NCBI GenBank assembly: GCA_020284085.1
Contig: JACEVL010000344.1
Location: forward strand, 879,506-943,505
Reading direction: 5' to 3'
Source of the DNA: Aporrectodea caliginosa
Lineage: Eukaryota > Annelida > Clitellata > Crassiclitellata > Lumbricidae
Length of the DNA: 64,000 bases
The notes under the pieces were generated by a model that did no database searches, was not told the origin of the DNA, and saw only the letters and a program-made list of their open reading frames with translations. A program made the translations under genes and the position numbers. Below are positions 1 through 10,488 of this stretch, piece by piece; the first letter of the stretch is position 1; every line of letters starts with the position of its first letter.

Positions 1-240
1 ACTTCATGTTTGCTAGGTCTCTTAAAATGACTTGATTTCAACTCACAGTCACCATCTTTTCAGACTAGAAAACATAACACAAACCTCAACAATCGAATAA
101 CTTAAGAAGCCATTCACACAAACCGTGTACACTTGAGATTTCATATGACATTGCTGTCTATGTGAATGTATTTTTGCTTGACAATCGGGTAATTGCAAGC
201 CAACAGTCTTAAACGTGTACTAAGCGTGCTCTCAAAAACA
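1..240 (+). repeat. Dispersed repeat, segment X copy 1
   Basis: This stretch resembles 3937-4040 and the reverse complement of 7080-7215. All share a block with a gene-free TTGCTGTSTA..GTATTTTTG core followed by an AATCGG(G/A)TAATTGC block. It appears to be part of the sequence associated with the Penelope-like element copies nearby. No coding signal is seen. Confidence 0.45.
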
Positions 241-450
241 GGTTTCGTCTGGTAATTAAGATTCTAGAGAGAAAGAAGTGGTTGAAGGCTATGTCTTAGA
301 AGTAAAAAGAATTGCTAAGTCTGTCAAGCTAGCTTTGAATGAGAGTCTTAGTTAAAGGCCTGGAGATGATGCGAATAATTGCGTCGTCTTTCAAAAAGCA
401 CGTCGGTAGCACATGGGTAGATTACGCATAATCTGATAACATTACTGCCG

Positions 451-665
451 TGCTTAGCAAAAAGACCGTAACTGAATTTTTTCACATTTTGAGTTAGGAC
501 CATATTCGGTATTGTATACCAAGGCTACACATTGGTACAAAGTGAGAAAGGCGTATCTTTACTCCCGGCTGAGATATAACCCTATTAAATTCACCGTAAC
601 TGCACCGACAGGCTAGTGTGCTTAGCAAAAAGGCCGTAAGTCACTTACGGTCTTCTTGCTAAGCA
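451..665. mobile_element. Small foldback/MITE with TTAGCAAAAAG ends
   Basis: The left end reads TGCTTAGCAAAAAGACCGTA and the right end is its inverted copy with about two mismatches, giving a 215-bp non-coding element. An extra forward copy of the end at 618-640 sits directly against the inverted end at 643-665 and makes a short strong hairpin. A second element with the same ends lies at 2813-3016 and a lone end at about 2744-2769. No transposase is present, so it would need to be mobilised in trans. Confidence 0.6.
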
Positions 666-1530
666 GACCTCTCATTTTATTTGTACCGTATCTGCAGTGC
701 GCATGCGCAATGAGTACTGTCGTGGTTTCGGCGTCTTATTTAGCGCAAAGCTTTATTCAATTATTGGACTTTTTATCCGAAAACAACTCTAACCGTACAA
801 AAATGGTAAGTAAATATCCAAATCGCTGTAATGATATTATTACTTATATTAGTATAATTATTAATTTTTAGCAACGCCCGTGCTTCAGTTATGAATCGTG
901 ATTGATTATTCGCTGCACAAGTTCATCGGGCAGAGTAGGCCCATGGGTTTAATGCCTGTGTGCGGTGTATTAATAATAAGGCAAACTTATAGTAGGCCTA
1001 TCGTGGGATGAAGCATTATACAGTAGGCCTATCTTTGGGCAAGCTGCGCGAACGCCGGACGGTACCAAGTTTCCTAATGACGACCATAACCCTGGCCCTG
1101 ACCGACCCTCACGACGCCTAACCTCACCCTAACCGGCACTCACGACGCTAGTAAACTTACGCTATAAATCCTTCAGCCCCCGATACTATAAGCTTGCCAA
1201 TAATAATTCGTTAATATTATCTGTTGAATTATTCAAATATATTTAGGATTTTTTCTAAAACATGTTGGATTCACAGTTCACACTAATAGGCCAATAAAAT
1301 AACCTGAGTTATATTTGTACAAAAATTTCCTAAGAATAAACACCATGTTAAGTATTTTTAAAGCGTAGGAATTCAGTTTTGTTTACCTTCAAGCAATTAC
1401 ATGTTGCTATAGTTGACATCAACTTAACAAATGTTATGCTAGTTATTTGAATTAATAATTTTACAGCTAAATTAATTATTGAAATATATTTAAATTGTAG
1501 ACTTCTTAGCTCATCGGTGCAGTACTCTGC
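666..1530. other. No recognisable feature
   Basis: AT-rich sequence with several TAGGCCTA words. Short open frames here have no recognisable similarity and no supporting context. Nothing further is seen. Confidence 0.5.
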
Positions 1531-1755
1531 AGTACAGCCTGTACCATTGCTCAAGCATTCTACAAAACAGCCGCAGTCCGTTCTCAGCGACTCAGCCTGT
1601 AGGCCTACCAATGGTAGGGGATTCCACAATACAGCCGGAGTCCATTGCTCAACCTGTACCATTGGTCGAGGATTCCACAATACAGCCGCAGTCTATTGCT
1701 CAGCCTGTACCATTGGTCAAGGATTCCACAATACAGCCATCCATTCCTCAGCCTA
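1531..1755 (+). repeat. 51-bp minisatellite
   Basis: About four imperfect tandem units of 51 bp built around ATTCCACAATACAGCCGCAG, ATTGCTCAGCCTGTACCATT. Because 51 is a multiple of three, both strands stay open over the array, which explains the short reading frames here. No protein is proposed. Confidence 0.75.
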
Positions 1756-2384
1756 ATAATACTTGTCATACTTGTTGATTATAATACTTCATTACAATGC
1801 TGTTATGAGTGATTGTTCCCAGACTGGCTATAGACACAATATCATGGTCTGTACACTGTCAGAGTACTCTATTGTTTTTATACACCAACAATATAATATG
1901 TGAATAATTAAGTATGAATACTCATGGAACTACAAACTACAAGTTATTTAAATTACTGCAAATAAACTACTGTTTTATACTATGTACCTGGGGTGACCCT
2001 ATCTAAGTTGGGTCACTGCTCTTCTTGTCTCCCTTGTTCCCTACTCAGAGAAATTATAATGTTAAGTTCGTGACGTTTAATCCTATTTATTAATAGTTCC
2101 ATTTAATTTGTTGCCTTCCTTCTTTCAAACTTGGTAACTCATAACTCGTGTATTATACATTGGTCATTGTGGACCAATAAAGATTTGATTTGAATTGATT
2201 TTATGTTATGTTGACTAAATAAAATGTGGTTTGCCTTATTAAATAATTCACTACAAGAGAATGGCCAAATCCTGGTCACATTCTTGTTACAGTTTGTTCT
2301 ACAATAGCTATGTGTAAGTAGGTTCTAAGTTAAATAATGGAATTCATAGAATTCTAATAACCAAGCAGTATTTTACAATAAGTT

Positions 2385-2680
2385 GCTCTTCCATTACTCC
2401 GATGGTTTGGATATGTAGAGAGAATGCCATCTGACAGAATCCGACTCAATACACTACACTCAAGATTTGAAGGCAAAGGAAACCTTCAAGGAAAACAGGC
2501 AGACCAAGACTGCGATGGGTAGACAACATAAATGAGGACATAATATCACTTGGACTAACACTGGGGCAGCACTGGACTTGACGAGTGACCGAGGACAATG
2601 GAGATAGTTTATTCGTACCCATCGCCGCCAGAGGGCTGGTATCAGAAACTGATGATGATGATGATGATTTAACATTTAGG
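2385..2680 (+). pseudogene. LINE 3' end (C-terminal tail of RT ORF)
   Basis: In shifting frames the sequence encodes the familiar LINE C-terminal tail: LRWFGYVERMPSDR, then a basic GKGNLQGKQ-like stretch, then a DINED-like and DRGQWR-like block, ending in a (GAT)n tail at about 2649-2668. Several frameshifts are needed to read it, so it is a decayed, 5'-truncated insertion. The clade is not resolved. Confidence 0.7.
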
Positions 2681-2812
2681 GACCACCACCCCCGGTTTCG
2701 GCGTCTATGGAACTAACACAATAAAAAGTTAATTGCTTATAATTGCAGTTACGGTTTTCTTTCTAAGCATCGCGAACACAAGGTGCATAGCCATAATTAA
2801 TCAGTCCATAGT

Positions 2813-3016
2813 TAAAAGGCCGTATCTGCATTTTTTGGCATTTAAATTTAAAAAATCAAAAAAATAAAAATGCTCAAATAAAGTGAGCAATAAGTTGCAT
2901 GAAATCTGAGAAAACTAGAAATGTAGCTTTTTAAATAACCCTTGGCATTTTCAATTTTAGTTTTTTCAATTTATCTCGGAATGGACTTTTTGCAGATACG
3001 GTCCTTTTGCTAAGCA
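2813..3016. mobile_element. MITE with TTAGCAAAAGGNCCGTATCTGCA ends
   Basis: The left end (AAAAGGCCGTATCTGCA) and inverted right end (TGCAGATACGGTCCTTTTGC) pair over about 20 bp around an AT-rich centre. It is related to the element at 451-665 by the shared TTAGCAAAAAGGNCCGTA start. Non-coding. Confidence 0.6.
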
Positions 3017-3309
3017 CGGCAGCATTAAACCTACGTGTTTTGCTATAGAAGGCTAACGCGCCGCGAAAGTAATGAATAATTACAGCTACATTTTTGTATT
3101 CTTTCAAACACACACTTCAAAACAACCTCACCATACCTAAATATGAGAACCGTAGTTGGGACTTTCTATTGAGTAAAGGGCTATTGCATTGTGAAAAGCT
3201 TAAAATTGTATAAGTGTAAGCTGTCAGATGTAAAATGCGCCAGTCGAGCTCTTGAAACACCCCTCAATACCATGGAGAAAAGCCTAGCATGGTTCTCTAC
3301 CAAAAGTGG

Positions 3310-3780
3310 TCTCACCCCCACCCTCTATATCTACACCTCTCTCTACATCTTTGCTTCTTAGCCTCTCTAAGCCTCTCTGCTTCTTACCCCTCTCTCTCTC
3401 TCTGCTTCTTAGCATCTCTCTGCTTCTTAGTCTCTCTCTTTATCTCTCAGCTTCTTAGCCTCTCTCTACATCTCTGCTTCTTAGCCTCTCTAAGCCTATC
3501 TGCTTCTTACCCCCTCTCTCTCTGCAGCTCTACACCTCTCTGCTTCTTAGCATCTCTCTGCTTCTTAGTCTCTCTCTATGCCTCTCAGCTTCTTAGCCTC
3601 TCTCTACATCTCTGCTTCTTAGCCTCTCTAAGCCTATCTAAGCCTCTCTGCTTCTTACCCTCTCTCTCTCTCTCTGCAGCTCTACACCTCTCTGCTTCTT
3701 AGCATCTCTCTGCTTCTTAGTTTCTCTCTCTTTGCCTCTCAGCTTCTTAGCCTCTCTCTGCCTCTCTGCTTCTTAGCCTT
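3310..3780 (+). repeat. Polypyrimidine minisatellite (CTCTCTGCTTCTTAGC units)
   Basis: Irregular tandem array of CTCTCTGCTTCTTAG(C/T) and CTCTCTACATCT units, almost free of purines on the + strand. The long open frame through it (Ser/Leu-rich) is a by-product of the repeat. A short inverted counterpart (GAGGCTAAGAAGCAGAGAG) lies at about 7363-7420, consistent with the wider inverted arrangement of 3.3-7.4 kb. Confidence 0.75.
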
Positions 3781-3784
3781 GCTG

Positions 3785-4165
3785 CCACCCGTTCTACAAT
3801 GTGAAATGCATAGTCTTCTAAAGTGAGAGTCAACTCACCCTCAGCCTCCCCATGGCTAGAAAGTGCTTCCTAGCCTCTGCATATTGGAGTGTTTGCCTCT
3901 TTGAAAAAACCACAATTTCGCTCTGTCTCTTAGAAGAACATCAATTTTTAACACTCAATTCAACCTCATTTCAATTAGAAAACTTCATACCAACCGAGTT
4001 AGCTTTGCTGTCTATGTGTCAGTATTTTTGCTTGTGAAAACCATCATAATAAATGAGAAAAGCTCAGTCTTCCAATAATGCGAGTCAACTTAGGCAAGTT
4101 TTATGAACGTGAACGCTAACTCAGCCTCTTTCTCTATAATTCGAGGTAGCTACTAGACATTGTCA
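3785..4165 (+). repeat. Dispersed repeat, segment X copy 2
   Basis: Matches in inverted orientation to the two parts of 6666-7330, with the right-hand copy split by a (CA)n tract. It is followed directly by a GT repeat and a PLE terminal module, whereas copy 3 has the same neighbours in mirror order. Non-coding. Confidence 0.55.
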
Positions 4166-4550
4166 GTGTGTGTGTGTGTGTGTGTGTGTTTGTGGCACTG
4201 GTCCTACCAAGGTCGAATTTTGAAAAGCCCCTCCCACAGCTTTAGTGGGTGTCTGTTTCACGCTGATGTAATCGTTTGACCTTTGAACTGGTAGGCTGAG
4301 CCGCACTCGTCTGTGAGGGATTGGTAGGCTGGGCCGCACTCTTCTGTGAGGGCCTGGTAGGCTGGGCCGCACTCGTCTGTGAGGGCCTGGTAGGCTGGCT
4401 CTCAGTCGTCTGTGAGGACCTGGTAGCCTGGCTCTCAGTCGTCTGTGAGGACCTGGTAGCCTGGCTCTCCATTTGTACACTACTCACGTGTGCCCTGGAT
4501 CCGCCGCTGGTCTGGGGTAGGTCCTGCCTCTTGTGCTGTGTGTGCATCTG
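4166..4550 (+). repeat. PLE terminal module copy 1 with 33-bp minisatellite A
   Basis: A GT tract is followed by TGGCACTGGTCCTACCAAG and then GTAATCGTTTGACC, the same order as in the PLE 3' module at 13069-13160. After that point the sequence switches to a different array: about five units of 33 bp containing GGTAGGCTGGGCCGCACTCG. The other two modules carry an unrelated 33-bp unit at this position. Confidence 0.7.
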
Positions 4551-4559
4551 ACACTCAGT

Positions 4560-4943
4560 CTAAAAATAGCTTCAACCTTTTACTCAAATATGCAGATGAT
4601 ACATATTTGTTAGTTGGTTCATCACACCATGATACTGTAGCCGAATTTGTTTTAGAGCATTTCGAAATGGGCAGAAAAGAACACCCTACGTCTTAACCAA
4701 AACAAGACTCGCGAGATGATTGTATCTGGGAAAGCCAAAATAAAAAGCTCATCCATTCCATCGATATTGCCTGAATCTTTACGGGTTGAATCGATGCGTG
4801 TTATTGGAGTTACGTTAAGTCAAGACCTCCGAATGACTGCGCACATTGACCAAGTCCTTGTAGCCTGCTCCTCCTCAATGTATACACTTGATGTGCTCAA
4901 ATCACATGGACTAACGTCAGCAGCATTACAAATTGTTGCTTAA
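4560..4943 (+). pseudogene. LINE reverse transcriptase fragment
   Basis: Fragment of a non-LTR retrotransposon reverse transcriptase. The catalytic box is visible as LLKYADDTYLLV at the start, followed by the NKTREMIVSGK-like thumb region and the VIGVTLSQDLRMTAHI block typical of CR1/Jockey-type LINEs. A frameshift near 4690 separates the two parts and the frame ends without the usual C-terminal tail. It lies directly against the PLE terminal module, suggesting insertion or truncation at that point. Confidence 0.75.
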
Positions 4944-6039
4944 TCCACATTGTTACCAGCGTGCTGGATCATGTGTTAAGCGTCCTTCTTGTTGTTTCTC
5001 ATTTTAGATTTGCATTTCAAAATCTTGTTTATTTTATTTGCCTTCATTACTTTCCGTTTGCAATCCATTTATTCTACACTAGTCTTGTGAAGACCAGACA
5101 TTTTCAATAATTATTATGTGCAAAATATGGATCGTGCAGTGATCAATGATGTTCACTGCATACGCCGTAGCTCTAAAAAAGTAATATGTTTCAGATCAAA
5201 AGACGCCAATTATTATCAATATGTCGGTAAAAGTATGAGAAAATAAATAAAAACCTATCCCGTTAACTCTGCACTCAACTTATAGGCCTATTTATTCGAA
5301 TCAGACTGATTGTGTAGGAATGAGCAAACTCATGTTCTAGTCGGAACTCAATGGGGCTGGGGCGATCGTTGCGCTCTTCTTACTCGTGGAGATATGCAGG
5401 TACCGCACTTCCGTATACTTCGACCATGGTGCCTTTTCACGTACTGGGCTTTTCTCTTTGAACAGTCGTCCACTGCACATGCGTTGGTTTAGGCCCTACT
5501 GTTCTCGTGTAGGACTGTTCAGCAAGCATATTTAAATGAGTCAGAAAATTTCTTACAATGGTTAAATGGTAACTGGAGTTTGTCTTGGATATTTGAAGAG
5601 GCTCCATCCTTATTCGTACCGTTGCCAGCATCTACAGAATTGCAAATCATCATCATCGCGATCCATGGGCCAAAGACCCGTACACGTCGAATGCGCAACA
5701 ATCCTTGATCTTATCTGTTCACTCTCTGTAAGGTATTCCTCATCTTTCATTTCAATCCATAATTCCCATCATCAAAATTTTAATGTTTCTATTGTTGTGC
5801 GAATTAATACTAATAAATGATACATAAATAAGAAGTGCGAATATAAATTTAAGACACAGGTTCTTGTACATTTTTGATCAATGGCAGAATTCGCAGGTAG
5901 AATTCTTCAGTGTTCACCTGGCACTGATGCTGACTCGTACAGCAGCATCTGAAGTCCTCTTATTGTTTTACTGATTGATGGTGTTTGTCTTGTATTGTCA
6001 TACCAAAGTATCGATTCTGCTTATCGTAAATCAAGGAGA
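4944..6039. other. No recognisable feature
   Basis: AT-rich interval with scattered short open frames, none recognisable. Nothing supportable is seen. Confidence 0.4.
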
Positions 6040-6309
6040 CCCAGCCATCGCAGTAGTGGGTAATAGGATGACGACAGCTACAATCGACTCCGAAGCACTG
6101 ATGATGACAGCTACAATCGACTCCGAAGCACTGATGATGACAGCTACAATCGACTCCGAAGCACTGATGATGACAGCTACAATTGACTCCGAAGCACTGA
6201 TGATATGAGCGACAGTTCGAAGGTCAAACGATTACATCAGGGTGAAACAGACACTAATTAAAAGCGGTGGGAGGGGGCATTTCAAGGTTCGATCTTGGTA
6301 GGGCCAGTG

Positions 6310-6403
<94 letters not shown>

Positions 6404-6563
6404 CATCGAAACCCACTATCTTTTTCACAAGCGTTCCATACAACTGTAGCTTTTCACAAGGACACTGAAACACGATGGTTTTTTCACAAGGTTTCCGATT
6501 AGGCGTTTGTACTTGCATAGGGTTTGACGTCACACACACACCTTTGGATTAGGGTTAGGTTTG
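6040..6563 (-). repeat. PLE left inverted terminal module
   Basis: Reverse complement of 12808-13605. Contains four 33-bp minisatellite units at about 6071-6206 (the right module has twelve), a (CA)n tract at 6311-6401, and the block 6402-6563 ending in GGGTTTGACGTCACACACAC. A partial repeat of this last block occurs at 6599-6633. Confidence 0.85.
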
Positions 6564-6623
6564 GGCCTTTAAGCGTATATGCCATTACATTTTGGCATTT
6601 GTACTTGCATAGGGTTTGACGTC

Positions 6624-6634
6624 ACACACACACA

Positions 6635-6668
<34 letters not shown>

Positions 6669-6789
6669 GACAAGCTCTAATAGCTAGCTCGAATTATAGA
6701 GAAAGGGACTTAGGTTTCGCCTACTTAAAACTTGGCTAAGTTGACTCTCATTAATGGAAGACTATGCATTTCTCATTGATTATTGAACT

Positions 6790-6860
<71 letters not shown>
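6624..6860. repeat. (CA)n microsatellites
   Basis: Two further CA tracts at about 6624-6665 and 6793-6860. The second interrupts segment X copy 3. Confidence 0.95.
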
Positions 6861-6864
<4 letters not shown>

Positions 6865-7430
6865 CCTTGTTTCTACATGTCAAATCTCAGCATTTCAGTG
6901 TTTTTAGAGCTTTCACGCCACATGCAAACCTCAGCATTTTAGAATGTAAGTGTTTTCTGAACAGACGTTTAATTTTCTAGACGTTTTGTAGAGTTAAGTT
7001 GAGCGTATACTTAGCAAACCTAGCATTATCGCCGTTATACGGAGATGTGTTTCGAGAGCTCGAGTGCACTTTTAGTTGAGTTGCATAGCAATTATCCGAT
7101 TGTAAGCTTTTCACATCCAAAAATACTGACACGTACACAGCAAAGCTGAATCGGTCGGTATGAAGTTTTCTAAATTTGAAATGAGGCTGAATTGAGCGTT
7201 AAAATGACATCCTTCTAAGATACAGAGTGAACTTGTTGTTTTTTCAAAGAGACAATCACTCCTGTATGCAGAGGCTATGAAGCGCTTTCTAGCTATGGCG
7301 ATGCTGAGGCTGAGGTGACTCTCATTTTAGAAGACTATGCGTTTCTCATTGCAGAGAAGGTGACAGCGAGGCTAAGAAGCAGAGAGAGGCAGAGAGAGGC
7401 AGAGAGGCGCAGAGCTCGCGTTTTCTCTAG
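6666..7430 (-). repeat. Dispersed repeat, segment X copy 3 (inverted)
   Basis: Inverted relative to 3785-4165 and 1-240. The copy contains a CA tract at 6793-6860 and ends in a GA-rich remnant that mirrors the CT-rich minisatellite at 3310-3780. No coding signal. Confidence 0.55.
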
Positions 7431-7529
7431 ACGTGAGAAGGCTGAGTCAACGAGTAATTTTGAAAGACGGCCGAGAACTATTGGTATTCAACTTTGCAAG
7501 ACACGCGGTTGACTTTTCGCCTTTAAAGC

Positions 7530-8180
7530 AAGCTGAGTTTTCTGAACGTCTCGTTTGCATCTTTAAAAATTTCCGAGCTGATGTTTTCCAAATTTTTAAT
7601 CATCAGGTTTGCATCTTTTAGATTTCAGACGTTGTGGTTTTCCAAATTTTAATTTTCTGAACTTCTCGTTTGCAACTTTAAAAATTTCGGAGCTGGTGTT
7701 TTTCCAAATTTTTAATCATCAGGTTTGCATCTTTTAGATTTCAGATGTTGTGGTTTTCCAAATTTAAAATTTCTGAACTTGTTCATTGCAACTTTAAAAT
7801 TTCTGAACTTCTCCTTTGCAAATTTAAAATTTCTGAACTTCTTCATTGCAACTTTAAAATTTGAGATCTTCTCGTCGACAAAATTAAAATTTATGAACTT
7901 CTTCATTGCGAATTTAAAATTTGAGAACTTCTTGTTTGCAAATTTAAAATTTCAGAAGTCGTGGTTTTCAATCCTTTAGATTTCTGAAGTTGTGGTTTCC
8001 TCCAACTTTAAAATTTCAAACACTCTGGTTTGCATCTTTTAGATTCCAGACCTGGTGGTTTTCAAAATTTTAATTTCAGAACTTCTTGCTTGATAATTTA
8101 AAATTTCAGAAGTCGTGGTTTTCAATCCTTTAGATTTCTGAAGTTGTGGTTTCCTCCAACGTTAAAATTTCAGACACTCT
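7530..8180 (+). repeat. AT-rich minisatellite, about 30-bp period
   Basis: Degenerate tandem units of about 30 bp built on AAATTTAAAATTTCTGAACTTC plus TTTGCAA. The array sits immediately upstream of PLE ORF1, in the position of a 5' UTR or internal promoter. Whether it has a regulatory role is unknown. Confidence 0.65.
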
Positions 8181-8377
8181 GGTTTGCATCTTTTCCAAAC
8201 CCGTGGCCTCTTCTTCCTCCTCCCGCTCGTGCCGGGCCTTCCTCAGCACGCCCTTTGCCTGCACCCGCACCAGTTCGGCCTTCTTCTTTCACTGCGTCTT
8301 CCTCTTCTTCCTCTTCTACTGCTGCCAGACCTGGACCTTCTTCGGCAAGACAGGCATCTCACTCTACTGGGCTTCAC

Positions 8378-10435
8378 ATGACTAACCGGAAACCTAACAC
8401 TGACCCTAACCTAAACACTTTGCCTAACCTTGACTCTGACATCTTGGAACGCACACCTTCTGCTAACCCGGACTTTCCTAAACTCTGCAAGGCTCTATAC
8501 TACGTGTGCCAACTGCGCAGGCACATGACAAACTGGCAGACTCTTCCGCGCGCCATCAGCCGTGACTTAAGCCACTTGGCCAGCAACATCAAGCCCATTC
8601 ACCCTTCTGCTGAACTGGTCGCGGACATCTCATCTCTCTTCTCTCGAACTGGGGATGACCTGAGGGATAGGGTAGCCCGACACTTTAGCGAGCGCCTGGA
8701 TTTGAACCTGACGGCCCTGAGGACTTACAACCCTCTTGACAAGGAACAAGCCGTGGAGGTGGTTATCAAACAGATAACACTCCGTCTAGGGAGTAAAGGT
8801 ACCACCTTTAGCGTTAGGACCCTGGTCGAAGGTGAGGCTAAGGCGATCTGGAGTGAGGATAAGGCAAGGCAGTCCACTGAAGGTGAGCGTAAGGTAACGA
8901 GCGATGAGGACACGGGATTCTTCCTGAAGCCTTCCAATCCGGCCAAGAAAGCCTGTCACATGACCACTCCTCCCATCACCGTCTTCAACACCTACTCTGT
9001 CTTGACTAACCTTGATGCTGACACTGTGGAACCTGACTCTCCTCTTCCTCCTAGGACTACACCTAAACCTGTTGCTTCCTCCAAATCTCCACCCTCCTTT
9101 GATCTCAATGACACTCCTTCCCCTACTAGGAAAACTCCACGCCGCCTACTACCTGGTTTTCCTCTCCACTCTCCTAAGACTCCTGTCTCTTTCATCCCTT
9201 TAGCCTCTACTCACTCCATTCCTCATGGTACCACTTCTACCTCCACTGATTCTTCTTCTGTACCTACTGAATCATCCTCGAGCACCACAGCGGTACCCCC
9301 GATGACTACTCCTGCATCCTCTCTTCCTCCTCCGCCTCCTCCTTCTTCTTCTTCTCCCTTCCTCCTTCTTCTTCTTCTTCTTCTTCTTCTTCTTCTTCTT
9401 CTTCTTCTTCTTCTTCTTCTTCTTCTTCTTCTTCTTCTTCTTCTTCTTCTTCTTCTTCTTCTTCTTCTTCTTCTTCTTCTTCTTCTTCTTCTTCTTCTTC
9501 TTCTTCTTCTCGCTTCTTCTTCTTCTTCTTCTTCTTCTTCTTCTTCTTCTTCTTCTTCTTCTTCTTCTTCTTCTTCTTCTTCTTCTTCTTCTTCTTCTTC
9601 TTCTTCTTCTTCTTCTTCTTCTTCTTCTTCTTCTTCTTCTTCTTCTTCTTCTTCTTCTTCTTCTTCTTCTTCTTCTTCTTCTTCTTCTTCTTCTTCTTCT
9701 TCTTCTTCTTCTTCTTCTTCTTCTTCTTCTTCTTCTTCTTCTTCTTCTTCTTCTTCTTCTTCTTCTTCTTCTTCTTCTTCTTCTTCTTCTTCTTCTTCTT
9801 CTTCTTCTTCTTCTTCTTCTTCTTCTTCTTCTTCTTCTTCTTCTTCTTCTTCTTCTTCTTCTTCTTCTTCTTCTTCTTCTTCCTTTCCGCCTCGGTACTC
9901 ACGCCATTTTGGTGATGACAAGGGTTCTTGGAAGATCCACCTAAGACCGGACACCCGCACCTTGATTCTCTCTGACTCCAACTTCAAGCATCTTACTGAA
10001 CCGGACATCCCTACTCACTTCCAACTGGAATGCTTCTCTGGAGCTAACTTTATCAATGCACTCCGTCTGGTTCAGAAACTTCCTAACGGACAGCTGGACA
10101 ATCTGGTCATCGCCATGGGCATTAACCACAAGGAGCACAACTTTCGCACTCGCACCTTACCTGCCATCAACATCTTCTTTGAGCACTGTAGACCCAAGGC
10201 CCGGGTGGTCACCGCTGTGGGCGTCTCTATCAACCCTCATCTATCTGACTCTGACACTACCAACCTTGCTGAGATCAACCACACACTACAGACAATCACT
10301 CACAACAAATACATTAAACCGCTCACTTCCAATCAGATAGACACTGATAGTGACATGATACACTACACGCGGGACACACAGACGAACATACTAAGCAAAA
10401 TACTACAACACTGCAATACAACACCAAAAAACTAA
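8378..10435 (+). CDS. PLE ORF1: SGNH/GDSL hydrolase-like protein
   Basis: The frame is open from about 8144, but the first ATG is at 8378 (MTNRKPN); the upstream part is Pro/Ser-rich and would need a non-ATG start. From the ATG come an uncharacterised, probably helical region (to about 8900), a Pro/Ser/Thr-rich linker, a Leu then Ser homopolymer run encoded by the CTT microsatellite (9359-9882), and a C-terminal domain. That domain shows the SGNH blocks in order: LSDSN (9968-9982, nucleophile Ser), CFSG (about 10030), MGINH (10116-10130, Asn) and DMIHY (10351-10365, Asp and His). SGNH-type domains occur in ORF1 of some CR1-like LINEs and have been reported with some PLEs; a role in membrane or RNP handling is inference. 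The stop lies 53 bp before ORF2. The homopolymer run may be an assembly-sensitive expansion. Confidence 0.65.
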   Translation: MTNRKPNTDPNLNTLPNLDSDILERTPSANPDFPKLCKALYYVCQLRRHMTNWQTLPRAISRDLSHLASNIKPIHPSAELVADISSLFSRTGDDLRDRVARHFSERLDLNLTALRTYNPLDKEQAVEVVIKQITLRLGSKGTTFSVRTLVEGEAKAIWSEDKARQSTEGERKVTSDEDTGFFLKPSNPAKKACHMTTPPITVFNTYSVLTNLDADTVEPDSPLPPRTTPKPVASSKSPPSFDLNDTPSPTRKTPRRLLPGFPLHSPKTPVSFIPLASTHSIPHGTTSTSTDSSSVPTESSSSTTAVPPMTTPASSLPPPPPPSSSSPFLLLLLLLLLLLLLLLLLLLLLLLLLLLLLLLLLLLLLLLLLLLLLLLLLLASSSSSSSSSSSSSSSSSSSSSSSSSSSSSSSSSSSSSSSSSSSSSSSSSSSSSSSSSSSSSSSSSSSSSSSSSSSSSSSSSSSSSSSSSSSSSSSSSSSSSSSSSSSSSSSSSSSSSSSSSSSFPPRYSRHFGDDKGSWKIHLRPDTRTLILSDSNFKHLTEPDIPTHFQLECFSGANFINALRLVQKLPNGQLDNLVIAMGINHKEHNFRTRTLPAINIFFEHCRPKARVVTAVGVSINPHLSDSDTTNLAEINHTLQTITHNKYIKPLTSNQIDTDSDMIHYTRDTQTNILSKILQHCNTTPKN
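9359..9882 (+). repeat. (CTT)n microsatellite inside PLE ORF1
   Basis: About 520 bp of CTT/TTC with one interruption (CTCGCTTC at about 9510). The interruption shifts the phase, so the frame reads Leu before it and Ser after it. The complementary strand yields artefactual Glu- or Lys-runs. Such a tract is prone to length error in sequencing. Confidence 0.97.
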
Positions 10436-10488
10436 CACAACACAATCAAAACCAAGACAACATTAACAGCACATCCTCTAAGTATACA

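Noticed and set aside
3289..3702. Ser/Leu-rich protein of 137 residues
   Set aside because: Translation of a polypyrimidine minisatellite.
4163..4547. Basic repeat proteins on the minus strand (RLPGPHRR units)
   Set aside because: Artefact of a 33-bp minisatellite, open in more than one frame.
6071..6206. Hammerhead ribozyme in the 33-bp repeat (each unit contains CTGATGA, and PLEs are known to carry hammerheads)
   Set aside because: The required GAAA box and stem II pairing are not found at suitable spacing; only GAAG occurs in the unit.
9223..10008. Long minus-strand Glu-rich and Lys-rich frames
   Set aside because: They are simply the complement of the CTT microsatellite and have no independent coding signal.
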